64,000 bases of DNA. Source: Endomychus coccineus. Taxonomy: Eukaryota > Arthropoda > Insecta > Coleoptera > Endomychidae. The stretch spans positions 105,692,010 to 105,756,009 of the forward strand of contig OY294067.1 of assembly GCA_958510875.1 (NCBI GenBank), given 5' to 3'. Both the position numbers and the translations under genes were made by a program. The first letter of the stretch is position 1. Every line of letters starts with the position of its first letter. This document shows, in pieces, positions 48,557 through 58,429 of this stretch. Under the pieces are notes generated by a model. It had not been told where the DNA came from. It searched no databases and saw only the letters and a list, made by a program, of their open reading frames with translations.

Positions 48557-48676
48557 CTGCAAATCCATATACAATATTTTAGCGCGAAGTTTTAAATAAT
48601 AATGGCATAATATCTATTATTACTCCGTCCATAATTATCTGTTTCTTACCTAATTTAATATAAATTAGTAGTAGTA

Positions 48677-49817
48677 GTCGGGTCAAATTAGACGTAAAAA
48701 ATGTGAAAGTTCGGGATTTTTTCCAAACAGACCAATCAACTTAATTTTTTTTTGCAAATCGTTTCTGGACGGATACTGAACGATATTGAACTTTAAGATC
48801 TAGTCGCTCGACCATTTTTCACCTGTTAAACCGGAAATTGGCCAATTTTCATGGGGAAAATATTGGAAAATTTGCAGAATTGGTAAGTATTGCCAAAATT
48901 GGGGTCGCTGATCACGATTCCGTCAAGCAAGCGTCATTTGATATTGGATATTAAACAAATGATTTACAGTCACGGATAAATTCCCTGACTTTTGATAGCA
49001 GTGCCAATTTCAACAAAAATTACGAAATTATCTAATTTATCCATTTTTCTGACATAAAATTGGCGAATTTCTAGCTACTGCGGTGGAAAATGGTAAATCT
49101 AACTTCGGAATTATGATGAGCGACCTCAAAAACCCCAGAGTGAAATGTTTTAGTCAATTTCAACAAAAACTGCGAAATTATTAAATTTGACCATTTTTGA
49201 GACATAAAGTTGGCCAATTTCTAGCTACCGCGGGCGAAAATGGTAAATCTAACTTCGGAATCGTGATCAGCGACCTCGAAAACCCCCGAGTGAAATGTTT
49301 TAGTCAATTTCAACAAAAACTGCGAAATTATTAAATTTGACCATTTTTGGGATATAAAGTTAGCCAATTTCTAGCTACCGCGGGCGAAAATGGTAAATCT
49401 AACTTCGGAATCGTGATCAGCGACCTCGAAAGCCCCCGAGTGAAATGTTTTAGTCAATTTCAACAAAAACTGCGAAATTATTAAATTTGACCATTTTTGA
49501 GACATAAAGTTGGCCAATTTCTAGCTACCGCGGTCGAAAATGGTAAATCTAACTTCGGAATCGTGATCAGCGACCCCGGAAACCCCCGAGTGGAGTTTTC
49601 AGCCAATTTTGGCAATACTTACCAATTTTGCAAATTTTCCAATAATTTTCGCATGAAAATTGCCCAATTTCCGGTTTAACAGGTGAAAAATAGTCGAGGG
49701 ACTAGATCTTAAAGTTCAATATCGTTCAGTATCCGTCCAGGAACGATTTGCAAAAAAAATTAAGTTGATTGGCAGGTTTGGAAAAAATTCCGAGCTTTTT
49801 TGCTAAATTGACTCGAC
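48677..49817. mobile_element. TA-flanked foldback MITE with internal 150-bp repeats
   Basis: The ends GTCGGGTCAAATTAGACG and its complement, ending in TTGACTCGAC, are the same as in the 7010-7342 element. TA adjoins both (48675-48676, 49818-49819). Arms of about 180 bp are inverted copies: 48700-48860 pairs with 49650-49800, sharing CGATATTGAACTTTAAGATC, GTTAAACCGGAAATTG and other blocks. The middle is a tandem array (49071-49600). No coding capacity. Confidence 0.85.
49071..49600. repeat. Tandem array, four copies of a 150-bp unit
   Basis: CTAGCTACYGCG starts at 49071, 49221, 49371 and 49521, an exact spacing of 150 bp. Each unit contains AATGGTAAATCTAACTTCGG and ATCAGCGACC. The later copies are almost identical, so the array grew recently by unequal exchange or replication slippage. 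Confidence 0.85.
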
Positions 49818-50019
49818 TATAGTTCTCTTGCTTAATTTTCCACCACAGCCACTGGACAAAGTCGCTGAATTACTCACTTTAGAATCATTCCTTTACAGAT
49901 ATTTATAAAAAAGACAAAAAACTGAAGAGAAAAAGAAAGGAAAGCATGAAAAGGTGAAACGGATATTGGGATGAAATGAATTTAAATGATTGAGGAAGGG
50001 AATAAGATTTTGTTATTGT

Positions 50020-50450
50020 TTGGTAACATGGCCGCAAAAATCTCACTCGCAATATCCCAATATCCGCTTCACCATGGAAGTTGAATCGAAAGGTTCAGTC
50101 CCGTTCCTAGATGTATTAATTAGTCGACATACTTTGGGACATTCCATGTATCGAAAACTCGCTCACAACGATAGATATGGCCTTTCCCACCACCACCCTG
50201 TCCAAAAGCAATCTGTCATAAACTCCTCGGTCCACAGAGCTGTCAACTTATTCCAACCCCAATCCTTAAAATCAGAATTAAAACACCTTTCATCTGTCTT
50301 ATTATCAATTATTTCTCCCATTATAACATTCAAAATGCATAAAGGAATACTTTGCCTAAAATCTGAGCCACGGTCCACCCCCCCCCCTCCTTTATCCACT
50401 GCATATCTTCCATATACTGGAAATATAACAGATTGTTTATAGCATTCCCT
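50020..50450 (+). pseudogene. Penelope-like reverse transcriptase fragment
   Basis: The frame reads IRFTMEVESKGSVPFLDVLI, then LGHSMYRKLAHNDRYGLSHH, HPVQKQSVINSSVHRAVNL and LKSELKHLSSVL. This is the characteristic thumb-side block of Penelope-like reverse transcriptases (FT.E.E....LPFLD, YRK.THTDRY, HP..QK..V...L..RA). Stops from about 50440 onward break the linker, and the GIY-YIG domain is not seen. The hammerhead-like motif at 50547 lies about 100 bp downstream, as expected for this class. Confidence 0.8.
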
Positions 50451-50546
50451 ACTCTTGCAAATCACACAACAACAGAGTCAGGTGCCAGAATGAATAAAGG
50501 AATAAAGGCAGTGAACTGTGAACTGTTTCAGTTTAAGCCTCAAGCC

Positions 50547-50586
50547 TGCCCTGAAGATACCACCTGTAATTGGCGAAACGTCGGCA
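50547..50586 (+). ncRNA. Hammerhead-ribozyme-like motif next to PLE
   Basis: Stem I is TGCC (50547-50550) with GGCA (50583-50586). The core CTGAAGA (position 7 may be any base) lies at 50551-50557. Stem II is CCA with TGG inside 50558-50574, and GAAA lies at 50575-50578. Stem III is the minimal self-complementary CG (50579-50580), and the cut site is U50581-C50582 in a GUC triplet, the most common natural choice. All elements are in the right order for a type I hammerhead that would work as a dimer. The adjacent Penelope-like RT supports the reading. Confidence 0.55.
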
Positions 50587-51019
50587 TCAAGTCTTGCTAT
50601 TGTGACGCGGAATCCATCCAGAAGTCAAAGATTTTCAGTTTTGAATTTATCTATCTAAAGGGTCCCAGCTACTTCTACTTGAAGCCACGGACATTAATGT
50701 CCCTGACGTGCCGACTTATTTCAAGTTCATAGTGATAATGAAAGAATCACAAATGTTGAAAATACAAAAATGCGGGCTCTTGTCCTCACCAACCCTAATA
50801 GTATATAATTTTTTAATTTGGAAGTAATTATTTGTAAAATGAATGATGTTTGAAATTGCAATCAAATTTAATAAACATGGTGATATCTAAAATAGTAATG
50901 GTATTTTTACTTGTTTAATTATAATTACAGGTCTCATGGCAATTATTCAGAAAAAGTACATCTCAATTCAAACTAATAACAGCGCTAAACTGTAATTAAT
51001 AACAACTTAAGGGTCTGAA

Positions 51020-51390
51020 TTAAATGAAATATTTCGTTAAAGTAAAATAGGGTTTATTTTCAGTGCTACTTTAAATGTTCCTGCTAGTAAAATACTTTCG
51101 AACCTTTTGTTTGAGAATAATGTGCATCCATGTGGAGAATTTAGATACTTTAGGTTTACTTCAGTTCAATTTTAATTAATTATTAAATTAAATGAGTAAA
51201 CTATTTTTAACTTGTTAACTAATTGTTATAATTAAAATTGAACTGAAGTAAACCTAAGGTATCTAAATTCTCCACATGGATGCAGATTATTCTCAAACAA
51301 ATACCTCGAGAGTATTTTACTAGCAGCAACATTTGAAAGTACCACCAAATATAAACACCATTTTACTTTAAAACGAAATATTTCATTTAA
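51020..51390. repeat. 370-bp inverted-repeat element, TTAA at both ends
   Basis: Arms of about 150 bp pair through ATGAAATATTTCG, TACTAGCAG-type, ATTCTCAAACAAA, CATCCATGTGGAGAATTTAG and AGGTTTACTTCAGTTCAATT, around a loop near 51190-51230. TTAA lies at each end (51020-51023, 51387-51390). That would fit a piggyBac-type target site, but TTAA is common in such AT-rich DNA. Confidence 0.6.
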
Positions 51391-51672
51391 TATAGATGAG
51401 AATTAATCGACTGTAGAATCATTTAGAGCAACATTTTATTGATAAGTGTGTCCAAAGTAGTTTCAATCATGTCTAGACATTGCAACTAACTAAAGACATA
51501 TTTGCTACAATATTTTAACTGTAAAATATTATTTTGTAGGTTCTATATATACCACACATGAGTATACGAAGATGAAATAATCAATTGTTTTACCATTGAA
51601 AGTTAGAAACTAACGATTAAGAAAACTACTGTAGCTCTGCAGCTGGAAATTAGATCAATTTTACCATATAAT

Positions 51673-52855
51673 TTATTCAAAAATCTTCAACTCCAATGTT
51701 TTTTTTTTAAGATAACCATTATTGAAATCAGTCGCAGTCATTACTTTCTTCCCTGGAATACCAACTTTAGGTACATTTATAAAATACCCATCCATACAAA
51801 GGACTTTCAGAACTTCATTGGTTTTGTCATACTGAATGGTACCTAATTTTATATTTCCACTATTATATTTATTGCCCAATGTTATATCATATAATCTAAT
51901 AAGTGTTCCATTCCACCATGTTGTTAATGGCAGAACTCCAGTCAATGCTCTTTGCAAATTAAATATTTGAAGAGCTGACATTTGCTTCCAATTAATTCTT
52001 GCAAAATCTGTATCTATTTTTGGAGCTAAAATGGAAGTAATAATTAAATATTAAAATTGTATTATTCAATCTTACCTAAGGTGACATCAACTTCTGATTG
52101 AACTCTTGCTTTTTGCAAGTTCTCAGGCAATTCTTCCAAACAGCTAACTAGTAATTTAGCACCAAGAATACCCAATTCAGTATAAATTTCAGGCATAACC
52201 TTTTCATCAGATATGTCTATACTATCTTGGGAGATCATCTCGCCAGTATCAAACCTTTTTGGTTTAATTTTCATTATTGTTACGCCTAATCTCCTATCGC
52301 CATTTGCTATAGCATGAATTATAGGTGCGGCTCCTCTCCATCGAGGAAGAAGGCTAGCATGTACATTCAACATACCTCTGGAAGAAAACTGTCTCAATGA
52401 AAGAAAATGTATTTTCACTTATCCTTACAATGGGAACTTCTTAATAACATTTTCAGGAATTAAGTGGCCAAAAGAAACTACCAATCCTGCGTGAAATTCT
52501 GTTTCTAACAATTTGATAGGCCAACCATGAAGTTTCAATTTTTGCTCTTCAGCAAAAAGATGAACTGGATTTTTTTTGTTGTGTATAACTGTGCATATTT
52601 CCAATTTACTAAGTAAATTACCATTTCTACTAGAAATAATCGAAATTTAATTGTATATCGAAAGTAATATAGGAATGTACCTTACTATTCAGAATATAGT
52701 TCCTTCAGACTAAATAAAGAGAACTCATCTGTACCAAAAAATAGTATTTTCCAAGGTGGGCGACAACAGTTACGTATGCCCGCATAACGAATGAAATTCA
52801 CATTATTATTATGTAAAGCCTTTTTAATACTACTATTGAAGTTCATAAAAACCAT
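51673..52855 (-). CDS. MTFMT: Mitochondrial methionyl-tRNA formyltransferase
   Basis: Transfers a formyl group from 10-formyl-tetrahydrofolate to Met-tRNA for mitochondrial translation initiation. Four exons on the minus strand join in frame: 52855-52686, 52629-52438, 52377-52076 and 52025-51673, each intron GT-AG and about 50-60 bp long, giving 338 residues. Exon 1 holds the start of the Rossmann fold (WKILFFGTDEFSLFSLKEL). Exon 2 ends FGHLIPENVIKKFPL. Exon 3 begins with the formyltransferase signature GMLNVHASLLPRWRGAAPI, in which Asn125 and His127 are catalytic, and continues to FDTGEM with catalytic Asp164. Exon 4 is the tRNA-binding C-terminal domain (APKIDTDFARINW through GYLKKKTLEL). 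The N-terminus is basic and rich in Asn and Ile, as in mitochondrial presequences. The length is near the insect norm. The gene faces away from UPF3. Confidence 0.93.
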
Positions 52856-53228
52856 TTATATTTATATTAATTTATAAATTTTTGGAACATGGTTTAGTGT
52901 TAGGGTAGGTAGGGTACATAGAATAACAATTCTCCTATTCCCATGAAATGAGATCTTAAGCTCTATGTTTCCAAGCCTCAAGTTATATCTTCATCTATGA
53001 ATGTAATAAATCAAACAAAAATTATGTTATCTTTCAACTCAATACTCCATATTCTACATGCGCAACCTTTTCATCGCCTGGATACACTACCGCTACCGCA
53101 AGGCATTTGATGTAACATCACAAGAGCTATATTATACTTACTCTAATGCCTTGCGCTTGCGGTTCCACTAGTAAAATGCATAGAACATCTGTTGGGTCTC
53201 TGAAAGACTCGTTTTGCCATCACATCCA
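52856..53228. other. Upstream flank of MTFMT
   Basis: Short AT-rich leader followed by an imperfect hairpin at about 53085-53170, in which CGCTACCGCAAGGCATT pairs with AATGCCTTGCGCTTGCG. This is probably another small MITE. Confidence 0.4.
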
Positions 53229-53230
53229 TA

Positions 53231-53714
53231 GAGATCATATAGTATAGAGGAGTAAAGCTCCGTCTTAACGCGAGAAGGGTTCAAAAACTTTTTCGCTCCC
53301 CACTCCGCGGACATTATAAGGTGACGAGCGTTAAAATACCGCAGAGTGGGCAAAGAGTTCTATAACTAGAGTGGACAAGTAAGGCATTTATTCATACGAA
53401 TCGAGTGCGTCTGTCCTTCTCTTTCCACGCGCTCGTACTATAGAGCGCGTAAGCGTTTGTTAGCGCCACGTCGTATAATACACGAGACGCGCCCGCGCGG
53501 TAAGAAATAGTGCACAGAGAACGCATGATGAAAAACAAGGACAGAATACCTACTCGCGTGTGAATGTAATACATTGGTAGGATTCTACTTGTCCACTCTA
53601 GTTATAGAACTCGTTGAGAGTGGGTACGGATAACTCATCGCGTAAGATCGAACATGGTACGCAACGAATACATAGGCTATATAGAGGCTTTACTCCTCTA
53701 TACTATATGATCTC
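53231..53714. mobile_element. TA-flanked MITE (GAGATCATATAGTATAGAGG ends)
   Basis: Inverted ends of about 28 bp begin GAGATCATATAGTATAGAGG and are flanked by TA at 53229-53230 and 53715-53716, as in Tc1/mariner-type insertions. The interior contains another inverted repeat (53356-53611). It is non-coding, although an open frame crosses it. Confidence 0.75.
53356..53611. repeat. Inner inverted repeat, nested
   Basis: AGTTCTATAACTAGAGTGG and the complement CCACTCTAGTTATAGAACT bound 256 bp, with at least 27 bp of matching ends. It lies wholly inside the 53231-53714 element, either as a nested insertion or as the inner part of its arms. The interior is unusually G+C rich, with CGCGC runs around 53420-53500. 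Confidence 0.65.
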
Positions 53715-53761
53715 TATCAAATCGGGCACGCATGCTCATGATGAGTTTTAATTGTTTGATA

Positions 53762-53796
53762 CATAGACCTATTATCCTTAGGATAATAGGTCTATG
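53762..53796. repeat. Perfect 16-bp-arm hairpin
   Basis: CATAGACCTATTATCC and its exact complement are separated by TTA. TTTGATACAT occurs on both sides (about 53756 and 53798), so the hairpin looks inserted between, or made by copying, a direct repeat. Confidence 0.6.
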
Positions 53797-53956
53797 ATTT
53801 GATACATACACCTTGAACTTTGAACTTTATTCGTGGTCTGTGCTTTGAATTAGAAGACTTATGGTTTAACATCGCAAAGAAACGAAAAGATCCGTTTTAA
53901 CCACGGTCGTACATACAGGTCTGGAAACTCTATGGTTGACTTGAGTCGCTTACTGT

Positions 53957-55033
53957 ATTAAATTGGTTCATTAGCTATTTAACTGACAAATATCAACGAA
54001 CAGAAATTGAAAACTGCTTAGGTATACCACAGGGAAGTGTACTAGGTCCGTTACTTTTTATTATATATATTAATGATATAAACTATTATATTAATTCTGA
54101 CTTTCTTAATCTCTTTGCTGATGATTCTCTTGCGTCTACAAATGATAAGAACTTAACAACTGCAGTCAACAAAATGAATGTTCAATTAAAAAACGTAGAA
54201 AATTATATGGATATAGGGAAACGTAAACTTAATATTGATAAGACCAAGATCATTATTTTAACATCCAGATATAAATATTCCCAAATTATTACAAATAATA
54301 TCAATATAATACTTTATGGGTCCAAACTTGAAATTGTTACAAAAATTAAATATCTAGGTGTTATAATAGATAATACACTGACATTCAAAGAGCATGCTAA
54401 CTATATCATAAACAAAATATATAAAAAACTTTTCTTCTTTTCGAGAATTTCAGCTAATTTATCAATTAACTCTAAACTCAAAGTTTATCAATCAATAATA
54501 CAGCCTCATTTTGATTTCCTTAATATATTTATTAGATAAAAACAGCAAAGCCTCACTTCAGAAATTACAGTATAGAGGAATGAGAATCATACTACAGTGC
54601 AATAGATACACCCCAATTAATTTGATGCTTAAGTGCCTTGAATGGCAGTCGGTTGAAACAAGGCTTGAATATTTCGCAATGATATTCGTTTATAAAATAT
54701 TGAAAAAACTACTACCAGCATATCTACTTACAGATATTCTTACAACCATGAAATACATGAATATTATACTAGAAGTAGTAATAATTTTCATATAAATCGA
54801 ATGAATAGCAAAAGAGCAATGAACTGTCTGTTCTTCAAAGGATTCAAAGAATATAATAGTCCTTCAGATGAAATAAAAAACTGTGTTACTCTAAGATTAT
54901 TTAAAGTAAAACTGAAAATGTTTCTTCGAAATTGATTCATTGATAATGTATATATTTAACATATACTTAGTCTTCCTTCTGTAAATTAGGTTATGCCTAT
55001 TTGAAATAAAGATTATTATTATTATTATTATTA
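53957..55033 (+). pseudogene. 5'-truncated LINE reverse transcriptase
   Basis: The reading starts inside the reverse transcriptase with NWFISYLTDKYQRTEIENCL, then GIPQGSVLGPLLFIIYINDI and the intact FADD block (54113-54124). It continues through LNIDKTKIIILTS and IKYLGVIIDNTLTF. A frameshift near 54535 leads to the C-terminal LQKLQYRGMRIILQC and LKCLEWQSVETRL part. The 3' end is a TTA repeat at 55011-55033, a usual LINE tail. It interrupts the outer composite at the point matching about 47195-47215 of the short copy. It is 5'-truncated and dead. Confidence 0.85.
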
Positions 55034-55667
55034 CGCGTTGTGAAACTCGTAGTCCCTCGCTCAGCCACCAGCTGGCGCTTGGATCAAGAGGGGGTAAAAC
55101 GATTTCTTTCCGGAATCGCAAGCATTGTTACTAATGCCCATTTGCATCGTTTAAGCATAGCTTAAAATTGTCGAAATGTTAACTTTGAACCTTTTAAAAG
55201 GTCGTGATAGCCCCAAACTGGATCAAAAACTGTTTTGAATTGGTTAATTTTCGATAAATCGAATGACTTTCACGTGAGGAGCGCGTAGCTCGCGAGTTAG
55301 AAAAGTGCAAATTTACGGTACATAGTTTATGAACGGGGCCAACTAAATAGCATAGGCTCGGGCCCAAAATGTAGATTAAATAGGAAAATTCAATTAAAAC
55401 AGTTTGAGGTATTCTCAGCTGTCATGCAATTGTGTTTTTATACAATTCGAACCTTCTAATTTCGATAGGCCACGTGAAAATCCCGGAGCCGGAAGCGTTA
55501 TCGAGATCTGAACGTTAAAACTTTCGTATAAAATTGTGTTTACAAGTCAACTGACACTTGTCTCAGAATACTCTTCATAGAGATCAAGATGATACTCTTA
55601 CGTGACGCCTTTTATGATTCCCCTACATGGCGTCTTTTGGTTCAACTAAGGCACTAGAATATACGTT

Positions 55668-57378
55668 TATTCTCGTCCGCCATTTTGGCCCCAGCCTCTC
55701 CTAACCACATGACGGAAATCGAATGTAAACACAATACGCGTTGACACAGTGATCCCGCAAATCGGTTAAAAATCACATTTCTCAGCATTAAAATTTATTT
55801 CAAAGTTGTAATCAATAACACGACGTGAAGTTGAAAGTGTTCTGCAGGCAATTGGAACTGTTTGAAGGTCCAAATAGTGGTAAGTAAGTCTGTTTCCTTT
55901 TGTGTTTCAAATGTGAAAATGTTTCCAAAACAAATATGAATAATTACATTTATAATTTGTTAGTAATTACTATATGATTTGAAGAACTTATTATTTATGA
56001 AGTTAATCTTTTTTTACGTTCGGTTTTTACTGTTTACATATTTAAAAAAACGAAAAAAGAATAAGCTTGGCAATAAGCCAACCTGCATACCTACGTATAA
56101 ACTGCCACTCATTTTAATCATTATTTGCCACGCTGATAAAATTAATTTGCACCTTACGATTGTAATTCATATTTTATATCGTATTTTATATCGTACTGAA
56201 ATGCAGAGAACAAGCTGATGAAAAGGGGTAAGAAATTGACATTGCCTAAAAAACATTTTTTGATTTTTCTCCATTTTATCCCAATGTTTTCAAAACAAAA
56301 CTTCACATAAAAATGAAAGTTTTTATATGTATTCATATTGCATAAAGAAAGAAGTAAATAATGAAGATTTCAATAAATGAGTTTATTAATTCACGGTCTT
56401 CAACATCGTTTGACTTTATATTTTTGCAAATACTCAGCAACTGCAGGGCGATGTGAATACAAATGAGCAATTGGATGCAACATTTCAATCTCGCGCCGTA
56501 GAATTTCATTTCGAGCGTGCAATGCACAAATTTCTTCAGCAGTCATAATTGTTGTCTTCGTTTTCTTGCAATCACTGCTCTGAAATGCAAAAGTTTTTTA
56601 TTCAACTTATATGTTGAGCAATAATATGTATGTACATGAAGTTCCAAATGTTTAGAAAACAAAAAATTTTTTTCGACCTCGTACAAAAAATTTTGTTGTG
56701 TGACATTTTCAAGTAGATAGAATGCTTAGAATGGAATAATTGAAATAATAAAATTTTGGATTAAGAAACTAATTTTAGAAAATTCGTATTTCTATATAAT
56801 ATTAATTTATATTTTTACTTTTTATTCCCTTGAGAATTTTATTTGTGTAATTTTTGAATCATACAATTTTTAAAAGTTTCTAAATAAAATTTTTTTATTG
56901 ATTCGAATAAAGAAGCAAAAAATTTAAATGTTTAGAACTTATTCACGTACATCATATAATATGTAGCAGGAATCGTTGTTGCATAACCGTTGCACTTGTT
57001 TCTGGCTGATCCACGTTGGCTATTTTTTCCTGCTCCTTTTTCGACATAATGAAAATCCTGCAATAAAAAAAAATTATAACATAGACAGCGGCTGCTGCAG
57101 CGCGTTTAGAATATTCACATTTGAAACAAGAGAAGAAACAGACTCACCACTTTTTAGAGCTTCCAAGAGTTCCAATTACCTGCAGAACACTTTCAACTCC
57201 ACGCCCTGCTATTAACTCAAGTTTGAAATAAATTTCAATGCTGAGAATTGTAATTTTCGATCTAATTCGCGTGACAACCGGTGATCAATGTGTCAAAGTA
57301 TATTGACGCATATTGTGTTTACATTCGATTTCCGTCATCGGTTAGGAGAGGCTGGGGCCAAAATGGCGGACGAGAATA
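55668..57378. mobile_element. Inverted-repeat element with duplicate promoter arms
   Basis: Arms of about 250 bp (55668-55925 and 57120-57378) are inverted copies. They share TATTCTCGTCCGCCATTTTG, GCCCCAGCCTCTCCTAACC and the CAGAACACTTTCAACT block. Each arm, read inward, ends in an exon-like segment and a 5' splice site: AGTGGTAAGT on the left, AGTGGTGAGT on the right arm's minus strand. On the right this leads into a small spliced gene (56400-57047). The left copy has no evident gene behind it. No target duplication is clear. Confidence 0.65.
56400..57047 (-). CDS. Small spliced gene of unknown function within element
   Basis: Read on the minus strand, a 5' untranslated exon in the arm ends in AGTG/GTGAGT near 57141. 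Intron 1 ends in TTTATTGCAG at 57058, and the ATG is at 57047 with MSKKEQEKIANVDQPETSAT. A second intron probably follows: donor unsure (G/GTTATG near 56987), acceptor TTTCAG at 56580. The last exon (56579-56400) encodes KKTKTTIMTAEEICALHARN, then a helical EILRREIEMLHPIAHLYSHR and PAVAEYLQKYKVKRC before the stop. The product would be about 80 residues, charged and helical, possibly coiled coil. I do not recognise it. An AATAAA lies just past the stop near 56370 on this strand only weakly. Confidence 0.4.
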
Positions 57379-57501
57379 CCTATATATTTTTTTGTAATTT
57401 GCCTCCATTTTGATTTTCTAATAGACCCATTAACGAACGCAACGTCATCACTTGCCGTGTCTTAATATCCAAAAAAAGCACGGAACTTTTTATATTTTTA
57501 G

Positions 57502-57739
57502 GATGGCGAGCTTGATGCGGAATTATCTTGTCATCATTATGTCAGTTTAAATGACAGTGTCGAGCATCAACAACTCAAGAAGAGAAAGTCATCGACGTGT
57601 CCAGTGGAAGAATTGATTTCAGCTAATACACAATATGGTTTAGATATTTGTACTAATAGTCGTTTTCTAGTGTTATTGCTCTTTCCAGTAGAGACGAAAC
57701 TAAAATTACGGAAACAAAAGCGATCACAGAACCACTGAA
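57502..57739 (+). other. Exon-like open frame after a splice acceptor
   Basis: A pyrimidine-rich TATTTTTAG ends at 57501. It opens a 78-codon frame without ATG (DGELDAELSCHHYVSLNDSV and HQQLKKRKSSTCPVEELIS) up to a stop at 57739. It could be the last exon of a gene carried by the outer composite or a trapped host exon. No upstream exon is identified. Confidence 0.3.
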
Positions 57740-57851
57740 TCAAATTTTGACTTTCAAAATTAAGATGTTACCAACCACCATAAAAATCCCTAAATGGACT
57801 AAATTAAACATTTTTGTTTAAAAACGGCATAAAAAGGGCAAATTACAAAAA

Positions 57852-57988
57852 ATAGTATAAACAACTCGTTTCCTAAGACCTTGAAGCACTCATTCTTTAA
57901 AAGAACTCGTGGCTTCGCCACTCGTTTTTTAAACTTGAATTCGTGCTTTAAGACGAGTCTTAGGAAACTCGTTCTTTAATATACTATT
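57852..57988. repeat. Small hairpin repeat
   Basis: AATAGTATA...AACTCGTTTCCTAAGAC pairs with GTCTTAGGAAACTCGTT...TATACTATT, with an inner GTGGCTTCGCCAC turn. It is probably a 137-bp MITE. Confidence 0.6.
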
Positions 57989-58429
57989 AGAGCTCTAGTT
58001 CAACGCGAAAGTCGACGCGTAGCGAGGTAGCGGACTCACTGCTCACATAGGAAACAACCTCGAGTTTCCAGACCTGTGTATACGACCGTGGTTATAACTC
58101 TGAGCTTTATGGCCTATCATGAAAATATAGAAAGTAATATCGCAGTATTCCGTAGATTCTTTTAAAAATATCTGTGAATTCTGATTCTATTGTGCTGTAA
58201 TCATTTCATACATCATAGAGATCTTTCCAGATTTCTATGAATCATTTAATCATGAACGAAGTCAACATATCGTATATACTCGTAATATTGAAATGTCAAT
58301 GTCATGTCGTTAATTTATCGGAATTAGAAGGCTATTATGTTATATTAATTTATTCCTTCTTAAAAACTAATAAGTATTATTATATCTCCATGTAGGAAAT
58401 ACGACGAGCTGGTAATATCTCATATAACA

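Larger units (their letters stand above)
53901..58091. mobile_element. 4.2 kb composite with CCACGGTCGTATA ends
   Basis: CCACGGTCGTACATACAGGTC at 53901 and the complement ending GACCGTGG at 58091 are the ends of the 286-bp element at 47158-47443. Subterminal GGTCTGGAAACTC and GCGGACTCACT are also shared. Flanks TTTTAA and TTATAA resemble a 6-bp duplication. Inside are a LINE (53957-55033), a block shared with the 44816 MITE (55160-55400), an inverted-repeat element with its own small gene (55668-57378), an exon-like frame (57502-57739) and a hairpin (57852-57988). No transposase for the outer ends was recognised. Confidence 0.65.

Noticed and set aside
55979..56218. Plus-strand frame of 79 codons behind the left promoter arm
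   Set aside because: AT-driven composition, no splice acceptor before it and no recognised domain; coding is more convincing on the minus strand.
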